In this document: positions 1 to 8,614 of the stretch, one piece after another
Numbering within the stretch: position 1 is the first letter of the stretch
How the letters are laid out: every line of letters starts with the position of its first letter
Assembly: GCA_963663975.2 (NCBI GenBank)
Contig: CAXXRA010000015.1
Span: 1,302,001 to 1,366,000, forward strand
Length of the DNA stretch: 64,000 nucleotides
Reading direction: 5' to 3'
From: JANQRX01 sp963663975
Lineage (GTDB): Bacteria; Pseudomonadota; Alphaproteobacteria; Rhizobiales; Kaistiaceae
Program-made: the position numbers and the translations under genes
Notes under the pieces: generated by a model
What the model saw: only the letters and a program-made list of their open reading frames with translations
Database searches by the model: none
Told to the model about the DNA's origin: nothing

Positions 1-544
1 CGAACTCGAAAGAGAACACCCACCACACATAGCCCTGGCCGAACCAGGCGAAGCTGTCGGGATAGTTCTTGTAGACGCCGTCGCCGAGCACGACGAGGGC
101 CAGGCCGCGGTAAAGGGTCAACGTGCCGATGGTGATGACGATCGAGGGCAGGCCGAGCCGGGTCACCAGGAATCCGTTGAAGGCGCCGCACATCAATCCG
201 GTCGCAAGCCCGACGACGATCAGAACCGGTGTGCCGGCGCCGATTTCGGCCGCCGCACCCATCGCCGTCGAGGCCAGCGCCAGCATGGCGGCGACGGACA
301 GATCGATCTCCGCGGCAATGATGAGCAAGGCCATGGCAAGGGCGATGATCGCCTTCTCGGTGAAATTGAAGGTGGCGTCGGAAAGATTGTAGGGATTGAG
401 AAAATAGGGCGAGGCGTTGGCATTGAAGACGAAGATGGCCAAGGCGACCAGGAGCAGCAGCACCTCCCAGCGCATCAGCCGTTGACCCAGGGTCGGACGG
501 ATCGTCGGCGGAATCGGCCGCGGCTGTCCGTCAAGTACCGCCAT
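1..544 (-). CDS. rhaQ: Rhamnose ABC transporter permease RhaQ (partial, 3' end outside window)
   Basis: Inner-membrane permease of a sugar ABC importer of the RbsC/BPD_transp_2 family. About 181 N-terminal residues are visible. Several hydrophobic helices and the family stretch IDLSVAAMLALAS can be read, followed by GLPSIVITIGTLTLYRG. The ATG at 542-544 overlaps the end of the upstream permease gene by 14 bp, so the two are translationally coupled. Place and order (regulator, binding protein, ATPase, two permeases, opposite rhaD-rhaI) match the rhizobial rhamnose operon, which is why RhaQ is preferred over a generic ribose permease. The gene runs off the left edge; rhaU and rhaK would be expected beyond it. 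Confidence 0.85.
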   Translation of the reverse strand, partial: MAVLDGQPRPIPPTIRPTLGQRLMRWEVLLLLVALAIFVFNANASPYFLNPYNLSDATFNFTEKAIIALAMALLIIAAEIDLSVAAMLALASTAMGAAAEIGAGTPVLIVVGLATGLMCGAFNGFLVTRLGLPSIVITIGTLTLYRGLALVVLGDGVYKNYPDSFAWFGQGYVWWVFSFEF

Positions 545-1514
545 GGGATTCCCTCAGGATCAGCCGACCGCCGCGCGTTCCCTGACGCGCGTTGATCACC
601 ACCGCGGTGATGATGGCAGCGCCCGAAACGGCGTTTTGCCAGAACGGCGAGATGTGGATGACCGGCAACGCGTTGTTGACGACACCGATGAACAGCGCGC
701 CCAAAATGGCGCCGGGGACGGTGCCGATGCCACCGGCGATGGCGACGCCGCCGATGACGCAGGCGGCCACCACCTGGAGTTCGAAGCCGGCGGCGATTTC
801 GGTGTAGGCGATGGCGAAACGCGAAATCCACAGATAGCCGGCGAGGCCGGCCAGAGTTCCGCAGATGCAAAAGGCGATGAATTGGGTGCGGCCGACATCG
901 AGCCCGGCATAGACCGCCGCGACCGGGTTGCCGCCGACGGCGTGAAACGCCCGCCCCTGGCGCGTGAACCGCATGAACAGATAGACGGCGACGCCAATCG
1001 TGATGGCGGTCCACGACAGCAGCGGCAGCCCGAGAAAAACGGTGCGCGGCAAAGCGAGAAATCCCGGCGTCATCTCGTGCGAGTTCACCCATGTGCCGCC
1101 GCCGGAAACGATGAAGATCATGCCGCGGTAGATCGCCAGCGTGCCCAACGTCACCACGATCGGCGGAATGCCCACCTTCCAGACAAAAAAGCCGTTGAAA
1201 GCGCCGAGGCCGAAGCCGGCGGCGGCGGCAATCAGGGGCAGGAGCAGCACCGGAAATTCGGGGTAGGTGGCGTTGATCATGGCCACGATCATGCCGGTCA
1301 GGGCGAGATTGGCGGCCACCGACAGGTCGATGCAGCGCGACAGGATGACGATCATCTGGCCAAGCGCCAGAATGATCAGGATCGAGGTGTCGTTGAAGAT
1401 CCCGCGCAGATTGGACGGCGCGATATAGGTCGGCCGGATGGCGGTGACGATGATGATCAGCCCGAGGATCACCGTGGCCAGGACCAGGTCGCGATTGCGG
1501 GCTAGAAAGCCCAT
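531..1514 (-). CDS. rhaP: Rhamnose ABC transporter permease RhaP
   Basis: A 327-residue integral membrane permease of the RbsC type, with about 8-10 hydrophobic segments and the family motif CIDLSVAANLALTG near residue 60. It should pair with the next permease to form the channel for L-rhamnose. The start is the ATG at 1512-1514. That ATG touches the 6-bp target duplication of the IS481 remnant, so the gene now lacks a clear ribosome-binding site. With the IS removed, the terminal GAAAGGG of repeat R1 would lie 6 nt upstream of this ATG. The protein itself looks intact; its expression may not be. Confidence 0.9.
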   Translation of the reverse strand: MGFLARNRDLVLATVILGLIIIVTAIRPTYIAPSNLRGIFNDTSILIILALGQMIVILSRCIDLSVAANLALTGMIVAMINATYPEFPVLLLPLIAAAAGFGLGAFNGFFVWKVGIPPIVVTLGTLAIYRGMIFIVSGGGTWVNSHEMTPGFLALPRTVFLGLPLLSWTAITIGVAVYLFMRFTRQGRAFHAVGGNPVAAVYAGLDVGRTQFIAFCICGTLAGLAGYLWISRFAIAYTEIAAGFELQVVAACVIGGVAIAGGIGTVPGAILGALFIGVVNNALPVIHISPFWQNAVSGAAIITAVVINARQGTRGGRLILRESHGGT

Positions 1515-1519
1515 CTAGA

Positions 1520-2587
1520 TGTGAAGCTTCAGGACAGGTTGTCCGGTTCAGGTCCGAGTCGAGCTGATTGCTGTTTGTCGATTGCCAGGCTGTCAGTGGG
1601 GTCGATGCCAGTTGTACCGAATGCTGACATTTCGGCAGATCTGCTTTTCGCTGGTCTTAGTTGCCGAATTCGGTCGAGAGGCCCATGGTCTCGCAACATT
1701 GTCATGGATGAAGCGTTCGGCCTTGACGAAGGCTCAGGCGTGTACCGTCGGGTTTGGTGCGGATATGCTTGATGGTGAGCCTTCGCGCGGAGGGCATTGC
1801 CGAAGGCCTTGCCGACCGGTCCTCCATGCCCCATTCCTCGCCAACGCGGGTGATGGTAACGCCGAGGGTGCCACCGTAGCGTTACGGCGGCTTCGAGGTC
1901 TTGCGCACGGCGCTTTCCTTTTTCACGCAGGACCACATGTCGGCAAAGCCGATGCGGGAACTCGGCCTCAGCCGATGGCGACGTGGACATACTCCCAACC
2001 GGGCGCGGTGCCGTTATGGCGCTGGTTGCTCTGGCGCCTGCGATCGCCCAATGCGATGGCCGACACGATTGAAGCGACCGAGCTTCTTGATGTCCATATG
2101 GATGATCGCCTCGTTTCGCGCTCATAGCGCGGGCGTGGCTGGTTGGGCTCGAGGGCGGACAACAGCGCCTGAGGCCACGCCGCTTGAGAATACGGCTGAC
2201 GGTCGCCCGGCTGAGGCCGAGTTCCTGGGCGATGTGCTCCTGCGTGCAACGAGCCCGGCGCAAGACCTCGACCGCGTTCGCCGGTGGCCCAAGGCGTTTG
2301 GCTTGGCGAGGAATGGGGCCTGGAGGACCGGTCGGCAAGCCCGGCAATGCCCTCCGCGCCAAACCGGCCCAACCACTTGGCGACGGTCTTGGCCGTTGTC
2401 TTGAAACGGCGTGCGGCCTGAGCCTTCGTCATGGCCTCATCCATGACGGCGCGAACCATGGCTCGACCTTTCGGCGTAAGATGGGCATTCTGGTGAACGT
2501 CCATTCGGTCCTCCGGAGAATCACTGACGTTGGCTGACATCAGCTTCTCTCGACAGGACCGAATGGACAACGTCCTGAAAATTCACA
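1520..2587 (-). mobile_element. IS481-family insertion sequence remnant
   Basis: A 1068-bp element with imperfect terminal inverted repeats. Both ends read TGTGAA, two variable bases, TTCAGGAC and then TTGTCC. A perfect 6-bp target duplication TCTAGA flanks it (1514-1519 and 2588-2593). It lies between rhaT and rhaP in the same direction as the operon. The element is decayed: its transposase is frameshifted and part of its centre is replaced by an inverted copy of an upstream segment. Confidence 0.85.
1529..2504 (-). pseudogene. IS481-family transposase, degraded
   Basis: The N-terminus is well preserved: MDVHQNAHLTPKGR, a helix-turn-helix with KTVAKWLGRFGAEGIAGLADRSS, and after a frame change the LGLSRATVSRILKRRGL segment. 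Further on, WEYVHVAIG is followed by several frame changes and a remnant of the KHIRTKP motif. The catalytic DDE core cannot be read in one frame. Residues expected between the TITRV and KHIRTKP stretches are missing; in their place is an inverted copy of the DNA that encodes FGAEGIAGLADRS. Not functional on its own. Confidence 0.8.
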
Positions 2588-2589
2588 TC

Positions 2590-2764
2590 TAGAGCCCTTT
2601 CGACCGACGCCGAGTCAATTCGGTCCCGAAAGGACTGGCGATCTTGCGCCAATTCCCGTGCAAAATCCCTCGACCGTTGCCAGTTACGCTCATCGAACCT
2701 TTACTCGACCTTGTCACAAAATCGCTCCGTCGGAATGGCTCAGAGTTGGTTGAAACGGCTCTAG
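2590..2764 (-). repeat. R1 dispersed repeat, copy a (MITE-like)
   Basis: First of five copies of a MITE-like family with ends AGAGCCCTTTCGACC and GGTTGAAACGGCTCT. It is bounded on both sides by CTAG, a possible 4-bp target duplication. This copy is internally shortened (175 bp). It fills the whole space between rhaT and the IS481 insertion. One CTAG supplies the TAG stop codon of rhaT. The other end carries GAAAGGGCTCTAG, which would join directly to the rhaP ATG if IS481 were absent. Its orientation follows the transcription of the rha operon. Confidence 0.8.
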
Positions 2765-4317
2765 GCGGCATCCTCGGCGGGCGCGACGTTGCCCGTGGCG
2801 GCGCGCACCAGACCTTCCGCATCCATGGCGCCGCGTTCGAAGGTGCCGGCCAGGCGGCCCTCGCGCATCACCACCACGCGATCCGACATGCCCAGAACCT
2901 CGGGCAGATCGGACGACACCATGATCACCGCCAGCCCGGCCGCCACCAACTCGCCGGTGAACTCGTGGACGGCCGCCTTCGAGGCGATGTCGATGCCCTT
3001 GGTCGGCTCATCAAGGATGATGATTTTGGGGTCGGTGGCGAGCCACTTGCCGATCACCGCCTTCTGCTGGTTGCCGCCGGACAGCGTTGCCACGGGTTGG
3101 GAGAGGCTGGCGGCCCGAATATCGAGCCTGGCGACGGTTTCGCCGGCGACCGCGTACTCGCGGGCGAGGTCAAGAAAGCCGTGGCGCGACAGGCGCGACA
3201 GTTGCGGCAGGGTGATGTTCTGGAAAATCGGCAGGGCCAGGACCGCACCCTGGGCAGCGCGCTCCTCCGGTACGTAGACAATTCCGAGCCCCGTGGCATC
3301 CGCGGGATGGCGGACCGTCACCGGTTCACCGCCCAGCCGGATCACGCCGGCCGATGGCCTGGTGATCCCGAACAGCGCCTGCATGAGTTCGGTCCGGCCG
3401 GCACCGACCAGGCCATAGAAACCAAGGATCTCGCCGCGGCGAAGCTCGAAGGAAATATCGGCGAACTCGGTCGGATGCGACAGGCCCTCCACGGAGAAAA
3501 CGACCTCTCCTTGCGCCACCACCGTCTTGGGGAAGATCTGGTCGACCTTGCGTCCGACCATCATGGTGATCAGAGCATCGGGATCGGCCTCTTCGACCAT
3601 GCCGTCACCGGCAAGCCGCCCGTCCCTCAGCACCGTGAAGCGATCGGCAATGCGAAAAATCTCCTCGAATTTGTGGCTGATGAACAGGATCGCCTTGCCG
3701 TCATTCCTGAGCTTGTCGATGATCTGGTACAACTCTTCCACCTCGCGATAGGAGAGCGAGGCGGTGGGCTCGTCCATGATCACGATGCGCGCCTCGACAG
3801 ACAGCGCCCGGGCGATCGCAACCATGTGTTTTTGCGCGATTCCCAAGTCCTTCAGGCGCTCGTCGGGATCGATATCGACCTCGAGCGAGGCCAGGATTTC
3901 CTGCGTCCGCGATTTCATCACCGGCCAGTCGAGCAACCCGAAGCGGTTGGTCAGTTGTTGGCCGAGGAAGATGTTCTCGGTGACCGACAATTCATCGAAC
4001 AGAACGGTCTCCTGATGGATGGCGGTGATTCCGACACGCATGGCTTCCTCGGCGGTGCCGATTGCGACGGCTTCGCCCGCCAGCAGGACCTCGCCGGCGT
4101 CCTGTCGATAAATGCCGGTCAGGATTTTCACCAGCGTCGATTTGCCGGCGCCGTTTTCACCGATCAGCGCGGTAACTTGTCCCGGATAAAGCTCAAGGCT
4201 GACATCGGCGAGCGCCTGCACGCCCAGGAATCCCTTGGATATGCGCTCCATGACCAACAACGGCGATGCCGCGCCTGCTGCGGTCTTGGGCGACTGCGTG
4301 ATGGTGGTCTCGTCCAT
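2761..4317 (-). CDS. rhaT: Rhamnose ABC transporter ATP-binding protein RhaT
   Basis: A 518-residue tandem-ATPase protein of the RbsA/MglA type that powers sugar import. The first nucleotide-binding domain has Walker A GENGAGKS (residues 53-60), Walker B VIMDEPTAS and a switch histidine in FISHKFEE. The second has the usual degenerate P-loop GLVGAGRTE, signature LSGGNQQK and Walker B IIILDEPTKGID. The ATG at 4315-4317 was chosen over an in-frame TTG three codons upstream. The TAG stop codon is provided by the end of repeat R1-a. It follows rhaS after a 90-nt spacer that holds a strong hairpin. Confidence 0.9.
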   Translation of the reverse strand: MDETTITQSPKTAAGAASPLLVMERISKGFLGVQALADVSLELYPGQVTALIGENGAGKSTLVKILTGIYRQDAGEVLLAGEAVAIGTAEEAMRVGITAIHQETVLFDELSVTENIFLGQQLTNRFGLLDWPVMKSRTQEILASLEVDIDPDERLKDLGIAQKHMVAIARALSVEARIVIMDEPTASLSYREVEELYQIIDKLRNDGKAILFISHKFEEIFRIADRFTVLRDGRLAGDGMVEEADPDALITMMVGRKVDQIFPKTVVAQGEVVFSVEGLSHPTEFADISFELRRGEILGFYGLVGAGRTELMQALFGITRPSAGVIRLGGEPVTVRHPADATGLGIVYVPEERAAQGAVLALPIFQNITLPQLSRLSRHGFLDLAREYAVAGETVARLDIRAASLSQPVATLSGGNQQKAVIGKWLATDPKIIILDEPTKGIDIASKAAVHEFTGELVAAGLAVIMVSSDLPEVLGMSDRVVVMREGRLAGTFERGAMDAEGLVRAATGNVAPAEDAA

Positions 4318-4346
4318 GGCGTTCAATGATAGCGGACTTGGCCCGT

Positions 4347-4377
4347 AAAAAGAGGGCGGGGCCGGATCACCGGCCCC
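4347..4377 (-). terminator. Hairpin with U-tract between rhaS and rhaT
   Basis: On the minus strand an 8-bp perfect stem GGGGCCGG/CCGGCCCC with a 4-nt loop is followed by GCCCTCTTTTT. It lies in the spacer between the rhaS stop and the rhaT start. Such intercistronic hairpins often cause partial termination or protect the mRNA of the binding protein, giving more RhaS than transporter. The role is inferred from position and shape. Confidence 0.65.
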
Positions 4378-4405
4378 GTCCGGTCGTCAACGGATCAGAC
4401 CGTAA

Positions 4406-5404
4406 TCAGAAGAATTTGGCGAATTCTTCGACGTTGGAAGCGTCGTAGGTGAAGGGTTCGGCCATGGCTCCCTGATTATCGTCGTCCAGGGTCACATTGC
4501 CCATGCGCCCCATGGCGATTTCTCCACCCGGTTCGGCCGTCGCCGTACCCTTGGCGAGATTGTAGGCGATGTGGGTCGCCGCGTAGCCGAGATCGATCGG
4601 GTTCCAGATGGCGAAACTCTTGGTTGCACCGGTCTTGACATGGCCGGCCATTTCGGAGGGCAGGCCCAAACCGGTCACCGCGACCTTGCCGACCAGACCC
4701 TGATCCTCGACCGCCTGGGCCGAAGCGGCGATGCCGACGGTGGTGGGCGCGATGATGGCGCCGAGATCCGGATAGCTCTGGAACAGGGCAAGCGCCTCGC
4801 GATAGCTCTTGTCGGTCTGATCGTCACCATAGACCGTGGCTACCAGTTCCAGGCCAGGGAAGTCCGACAGCGCCTTCTTCATCTCGTCGATCCAGATGTT
4901 CTGGTTGGTCGCCTGCGCCGTCGCCGACAGAATCGCGACCTTGCCCTTGCCGTCCGGCAAAGCGTCGGCGGCGAGCTTCAGATTGGTTCGGCCAATCAGG
5001 GCGTTCGACGACGGGTTGAGGTGCATCTGGCGACCGCCGGAGGCAACTCCGGAATCCCAGGAGATGACGGTGATGCCGCGGCTCATGGCCCGTTTGAGCG
5101 TCGGCACAAGTGCGTCCGGATCGTTGGCCGAAATGGCGATCGCGTCGACGCCCTGGGCGATCAGCGAGTTCAGAATCTCGATCTGGCCCTCGGCCGTCGG
5201 TGCGGTCGGCGCGGTGTAGATGATCTCGACACCGCCGATTTCCGCCGCCGCTTCCTCGGCGCCCTGGTTGGCCGCCTCGAAGAAGCCATTGCCCAGATTC
5301 TTGACCACCAGGGCAAGCCGGAAGTCCTGTGCCGCGGCCGGCGCGGCGGCCATGACGCCGGCGATCAGGGCGCTGGCCAGGAGTGTCTTGCTGATTGTGC
5401 GCAT
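4406..5404 (-). CDS. rhaS: Rhamnose ABC transporter substrate-binding protein RhaS
   Basis: A 332-residue periplasmic binding protein of the PBP type-1 sugar family. A Sec signal peptide occupies about residues 1-25, ending AAPAAAQD. The mature part has the paired-lobe features VKNLGNGFFEAANQGAEE, AISANDPDAL and SWDSGV. The ATG at 5402-5404 is preceded by GAGGAGG. It starts 47 nt after the regulator gene on the same strand and heads the transporter genes. Assignment to rhamnose rests on the neighbouring rhaDI and rhaR genes. Confidence 0.88.
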   Translation of the reverse strand: MRTISKTLLASALIAGVMAAAPAAAQDFRLALVVKNLGNGFFEAANQGAEEAAAEIGGVEIIYTAPTAPTAEGQIEILNSLIAQGVDAIAISANDPDALVPTLKRAMSRGITVISWDSGVASGGRQMHLNPSSNALIGRTNLKLAADALPDGKGKVAILSATAQATNQNIWIDEMKKALSDFPGLELVATVYGDDQTDKSYREALALFQSYPDLGAIIAPTTVGIAASAQAVEDQGLVGKVAVTGLGLPSEMAGHVKTGATKSFAIWNPIDLGYAATHIAYNLAKGTATAEPGGEIAMGRMGNVTLDDDNQGAMAEPFTYDASNVEEFAKFF

Positions 5405-5451
5405 GTGAGTCGTCCTCCTCATAAGTCGTCTCCAAACAACCCGATCCGGCG

Positions 5452-6264
5452 TCATGCCGATTGCGGGAATTCCTCGTTCTTCTCGCTCTTCATCACCTCG
5501 GCGACCACCAGCCTGACGCCGGCCTCGTTCACCATTGCGGCGGCTTCCTCGCCGAGTCCGTCGTCGGTGATGATCGTATCGACCCGGTCGAGCCGGCAAA
5601 GAAGCAGGCTCGACCGCTGCTCGAATTTCGAAGAATCGACGAGCACGACCAGTTCTTCGGCCTGATCGATCAGTTTCTGTTCGGTGTGAATCAGAAGCGG
5701 GTCGCGTTCCATGATGCCGAGCCGACCGACTCCTTGCGCCCCGATGAACATGCGGCGGGCAGAAAAGTTCTTCACCACGCCGTCGTCGAACGGGGTGAGG
5801 ATCAGGCCCTGCTCCGGGTAGATCGCACCGCCAGGCACCATCACGGTGTTGCGCGTGTGCTTGATCAGGTTTTCGGCGATCGGAAATGAATTGGTCAGCA
5901 CCTGGAGGCGCTTGTGTTCAAGAAAATGCACCATCTGGAAGGTCGTCGTGCCGCCATTGATGATGATCGATTCACCGTTGCGGCAGAGCTCGGCCGCCAT
6001 GCGACCGACGGCCCGCTTGCGTTCGATGTTGACCGCCGCGGCAACCTTGAACGGGCGCCCGGCGAGCCCCAGAAACTGGGGCGGGTGGAGCGCTTCGGCG
6101 CCACCCCGTACGCGCCGCAGCCGACCCTGAAGATGGAGAGCGGAGATGTCGCGGCGGATAGTCGCCTCCGACGTGCCGGTCATCTCGACCAGCTCGGTGA
6201 CCGTGGCCACGGGACGTTCCTGCACCGCGCTCAGGATCAGCCTCTGGCGCTCCCGCTCGTGCAT
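5452..6264 (-). CDS. rhaR: DeoR-family transcriptional regulator of rhamnose genes (RhaR)
   Basis: A 270-residue DeoR-type repressor. The N-terminal winged helix includes TVTELVEMTGTSEATIRRDISALHLQGR (residues 19-46). The C-terminal sensor domain of the DeoRC fold has FIGAQGV and VLVDSSKF. The start is the ATG at 6262-6264, with AAGGGGACAGG just upstream. It is divergent from rhaD across about 200 bp and is the first gene of the leftward operon. DeoR sensors bind sugar phosphates, so a phosphorylated rhamnose intermediate is a likely inducer (inference). Confidence 0.85.
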   Translation of the reverse strand: MHERERQRLILSAVQERPVATVTELVEMTGTSEATIRRDISALHLQGRLRRVRGGAEALHPPQFLGLAGRPFKVAAAVNIERKRAVGRMAAELCRNGESIIINGGTTTFQMVHFLEHKRLQVLTNSFPIAENLIKHTRNTVMVPGGAIYPEQGLILTPFDDGVVKNFSARRMFIGAQGVGRLGIMERDPLLIHTEQKLIDQAEELVVLVDSSKFEQRSSLLLCRLDRVDTIITDDGLGEEAAAMVNEAGVRLVVAEVMKSEKNEEFPQSA

Positions 6265-6462
6265 CCTGTCCCCTTCACCGATACCGACCCTGGGCACATC
6301 ATCTGCAAGATTCAGTCACCGTGTCAATCAAATTCCGTCAAATAACTGCATATTGCACCGTACCATGATCGAATATGAACGTTCATGATTGACATTAATT
6401 GCCGGTCGAGGATAGCAATGAGCTGACGCCCGCCTGAGTGCGGTCGCAAACGGAGGCCGGCG
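6265..6462. promoter_or_regulatory. Divergent rhaR-rhaD control region
   Basis: This intergenic region must contain promoters for both directions. It holds a perfect 12-bp palindrome ATGAACGTTCAT (6375-6386). Directly after it is a possible rightward -35 TTGACA (6389-6394), followed 17-18 bp later by an AT-rich TAGCAAT-like -10. The palindrome would overlap or abut the rightward promoter, a good place for RhaR repression. The rhaD ribosome-binding site GGAGG lies just before 6463. Confidence 0.5.
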
Positions 6463-8568
6463 ATGCCGCCCGAAGGGCCAATTCCGAGGCAGATTGCCGC
6501 TCGCTGGGACCCCGCCCACGCGGAGTCCCTGAGCGACAGCGAGCTCCTGCTCTACCGCTCCAATCTCCTCGGCTCCGATAAGCGGATCACCAATTTCGGC
6601 GGCGGCAACACGTCGGCCAAAATCAGCGAAGCCGATCCCCTGACCGGCGAGAGGGTCGAGGTGCTGTGGGTCAAGGGCTCCGGCGGCGACCTTGGAACCA
6701 TGGCGCGGGACGGTTTCGCAACCCTTTATCTCGACCGGCTCGAAGCGCTCAGGCCGCTCTACCGGGGCGTTGAGTTCGAGGACGAGATGGTGGGCTATTT
6801 GCCCCACTGCACCTTCAACCTCAATCCGCGGGCGGCATCGATCGACACCCCGCTGCACGCCTTCGTGCCCCACATTCATGTCGATCACGTGCACCCCGAT
6901 GCAGTGATCGCGATCGCCGCCTCGGCCGACAGCCAGGCGCTGACAGCCGATATCTTCGGCGACGAGATCGGCTGGCTGCCATGGAAGCGGCCGGGATTCG
7001 AACTGGGGCTGTGGATCGGCAAATTCGCCACCGACAACCCTGGTGCCCGGGGTGTCGTGCTCGCCGGCCACGGACTGTTTACCTGGGGGGCCACGGCCCC
7101 GGAGTGCTACGCGACGACGATCGGCGTCATCAACCGGGCGATTTCCTGGTTCGAAGACAGGACCGACACTCGCCCGGCCTTCGGCGGCGCCCAGGTCTCC
7201 TCACTTTCCTCGTCAGATCGCCGGGCCCTGGCGGCGCGGCTGATGCCGCAGATCAGGGGCCGCATCAGCAACGGTCATAACAAGGTCGGGCACTTCGACG
7301 ACAGCGACGCGGTTCTGGAGTTCGTCAACAGCGGTGAATTGGAAACCCTGGCCGCGCTCGGAACAAGTTGCCCCGATCATTTTCTGAGAACCAAAATCCG
7401 GCCGCTGGTGATCGATTTCGATCCCGACCGAGCCGATCTCGACACCACCATCGCGGGCCTGGATGCCGCGCTCGAGACTTATCGCACCAGCTATGCCGGC
7501 TACTATGAACGCTGCCGGCGCGATGACAGTCCGGCCATGCGCGACCCCAACGCGGTGGTCTATCTGGTGCCCGGCATCGGCATGATCACCTTCGCCGGCG
7601 ACAAAGCGACGGCACGGATCTCGGCCGAGTTCTACCTCAACGCCATCAACGTCATGCGCGGCGCGGCCTCGGTCTCGGTCTACCAGGGGCTGGACGAACA
7701 GGAAGCCTTCGATATCGAGTACTGGCAACTCGAGGAGGCCAAGCTGCAACGGATGCCGGCGCCGAAAAGCCTCGCCGGCCGCATCGCCTTCGTCACCGGC
7801 GGGGCCGGCGGAATCGGACGGGCAACCGCGGCACGGCTGCTGAGGGAGGGCGCATGCGTGGTCGTCTCCGACCGCGACCAGGCCGCGCTTGATGAGGCCG
7901 TCGACGATCTCGTCGGCAGGTACGGCCAGGACAGGGTGCGCGCAGCAATCTGCGACGTGACCGACGAAGCGGCGGTCACCGCAGCCCTCGTCCGAACCTG
8001 TGCGGAATTTGGCGGGGTCGACATCGTGGTATCGAATGCCGGCATCGTGACCGGTGGTCCGATCGAGGACACCACGCTTGCTGAGTGGCAACTCAACGTC
8101 GACGTGCTCACCACCGGTTACTTCCTGGTGGCGCGGGAGGCGTTCCGGATCATGAAAACCCAGGCCATCGGCGGCTCGATCGTGTTCGTGGCGTCAAAGA
8201 ACGGCCTCGCCGCGTCGATCAACGCGGCGGCCTATGCCACCGCCAAGGCCTCCGAGATTCACCTGGCGCGCTGCCTGGCGCTGGAGGGAGCGCCGCACAA
8301 GATCCGGGTCAATGTGGTCAATCCCGACGGGGTGTTGAAGGGGTCGCGCATGTGGTCGGACGAACGGCGCAGGGAGCGCGCCGAGGCCTACGACATCGGG
8401 CCGGACGACCTCGAGGCCCATTATCGCGAACGGACCCTGCTCAAGGTCAGCGTGTATCCGGAGGATGTCGCCGAGGGGATCTATTTCTTCGTGGCCGACG
8501 GATCGGGTAAATCGACCGCCAACATCCTCAACGTCGACGGCGGCAACACACAGTCCTTTACCAGGTGA
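6463..8568 (+). CDS. rhaD: Bifunctional rhamnulose-1-phosphate aldolase / L-lactaldehyde dehydrogenase (RhaD)
   Basis: A 701-residue fusion of a class II aldolase domain (about 1-420) with a short-chain dehydrogenase domain (about 430-701). The aldolase part shows a metal-site HIHVDHVHP stretch, GGNTSAK near the start and GHGLFTWG. The SDR part shows VTGGAGGIGRATA, SNAGIV and the active-site YATAK. It should cleave L-rhamnulose-1-phosphate to DHAP and lactaldehyde and then oxidise or reduce lactaldehyde. The kinase rhaK is not in the window and is expected to the left. A good GGAGG precedes the ATG; rhaI follows after 46 bp. Confidence 0.92.
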   Translation: MPPEGPIPRQIAARWDPAHAESLSDSELLLYRSNLLGSDKRITNFGGGNTSAKISEADPLTGERVEVLWVKGSGGDLGTMARDGFATLYLDRLEALRPLYRGVEFEDEMVGYLPHCTFNLNPRAASIDTPLHAFVPHIHVDHVHPDAVIAIAASADSQALTADIFGDEIGWLPWKRPGFELGLWIGKFATDNPGARGVVLAGHGLFTWGATAPECYATTIGVINRAISWFEDRTDTRPAFGGAQVSSLSSSDRRALAARLMPQIRGRISNGHNKVGHFDDSDAVLEFVNSGELETLAALGTSCPDHFLRTKIRPLVIDFDPDRADLDTTIAGLDAALETYRTSYAGYYERCRRDDSPAMRDPNAVVYLVPGIGMITFAGDKATARISAEFYLNAINVMRGAASVSVYQGLDEQEAFDIEYWQLEEAKLQRMPAPKSLAGRIAFVTGGAGGIGRATAARLLREGACVVVSDRDQAALDEAVDDLVGRYGQDRVRAAICDVTDEAAVTAALVRTCAEFGGVDIVVSNAGIVTGGPIEDTTLAEWQLNVDVLTTGYFLVAREAFRIMKTQAIGGSIVFVASKNGLAASINAAAYATAKASEIHLARCLALEGAPHKIRVNVVNPDGVLKGSRMWSDERRRERAEAYDIGPDDLEAHYRERTLLKVSVYPEDVAEGIYFFVADGSGKSTANILNVDGGNTQSFTR

Positions 8569-8614
8569 AACGGGCCGCCGGCACCACACAAGCCACCAGC
8601 CACCGGATTTCTCA

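Noticed and set aside
2644..4329. Long open frames opposite rhaT, the rhaS gene, rpmI-pheT and other genes
   Set aside because: They are shadows caused by high GC at third positions; no family features, and the opposite strand encodes clear proteins.
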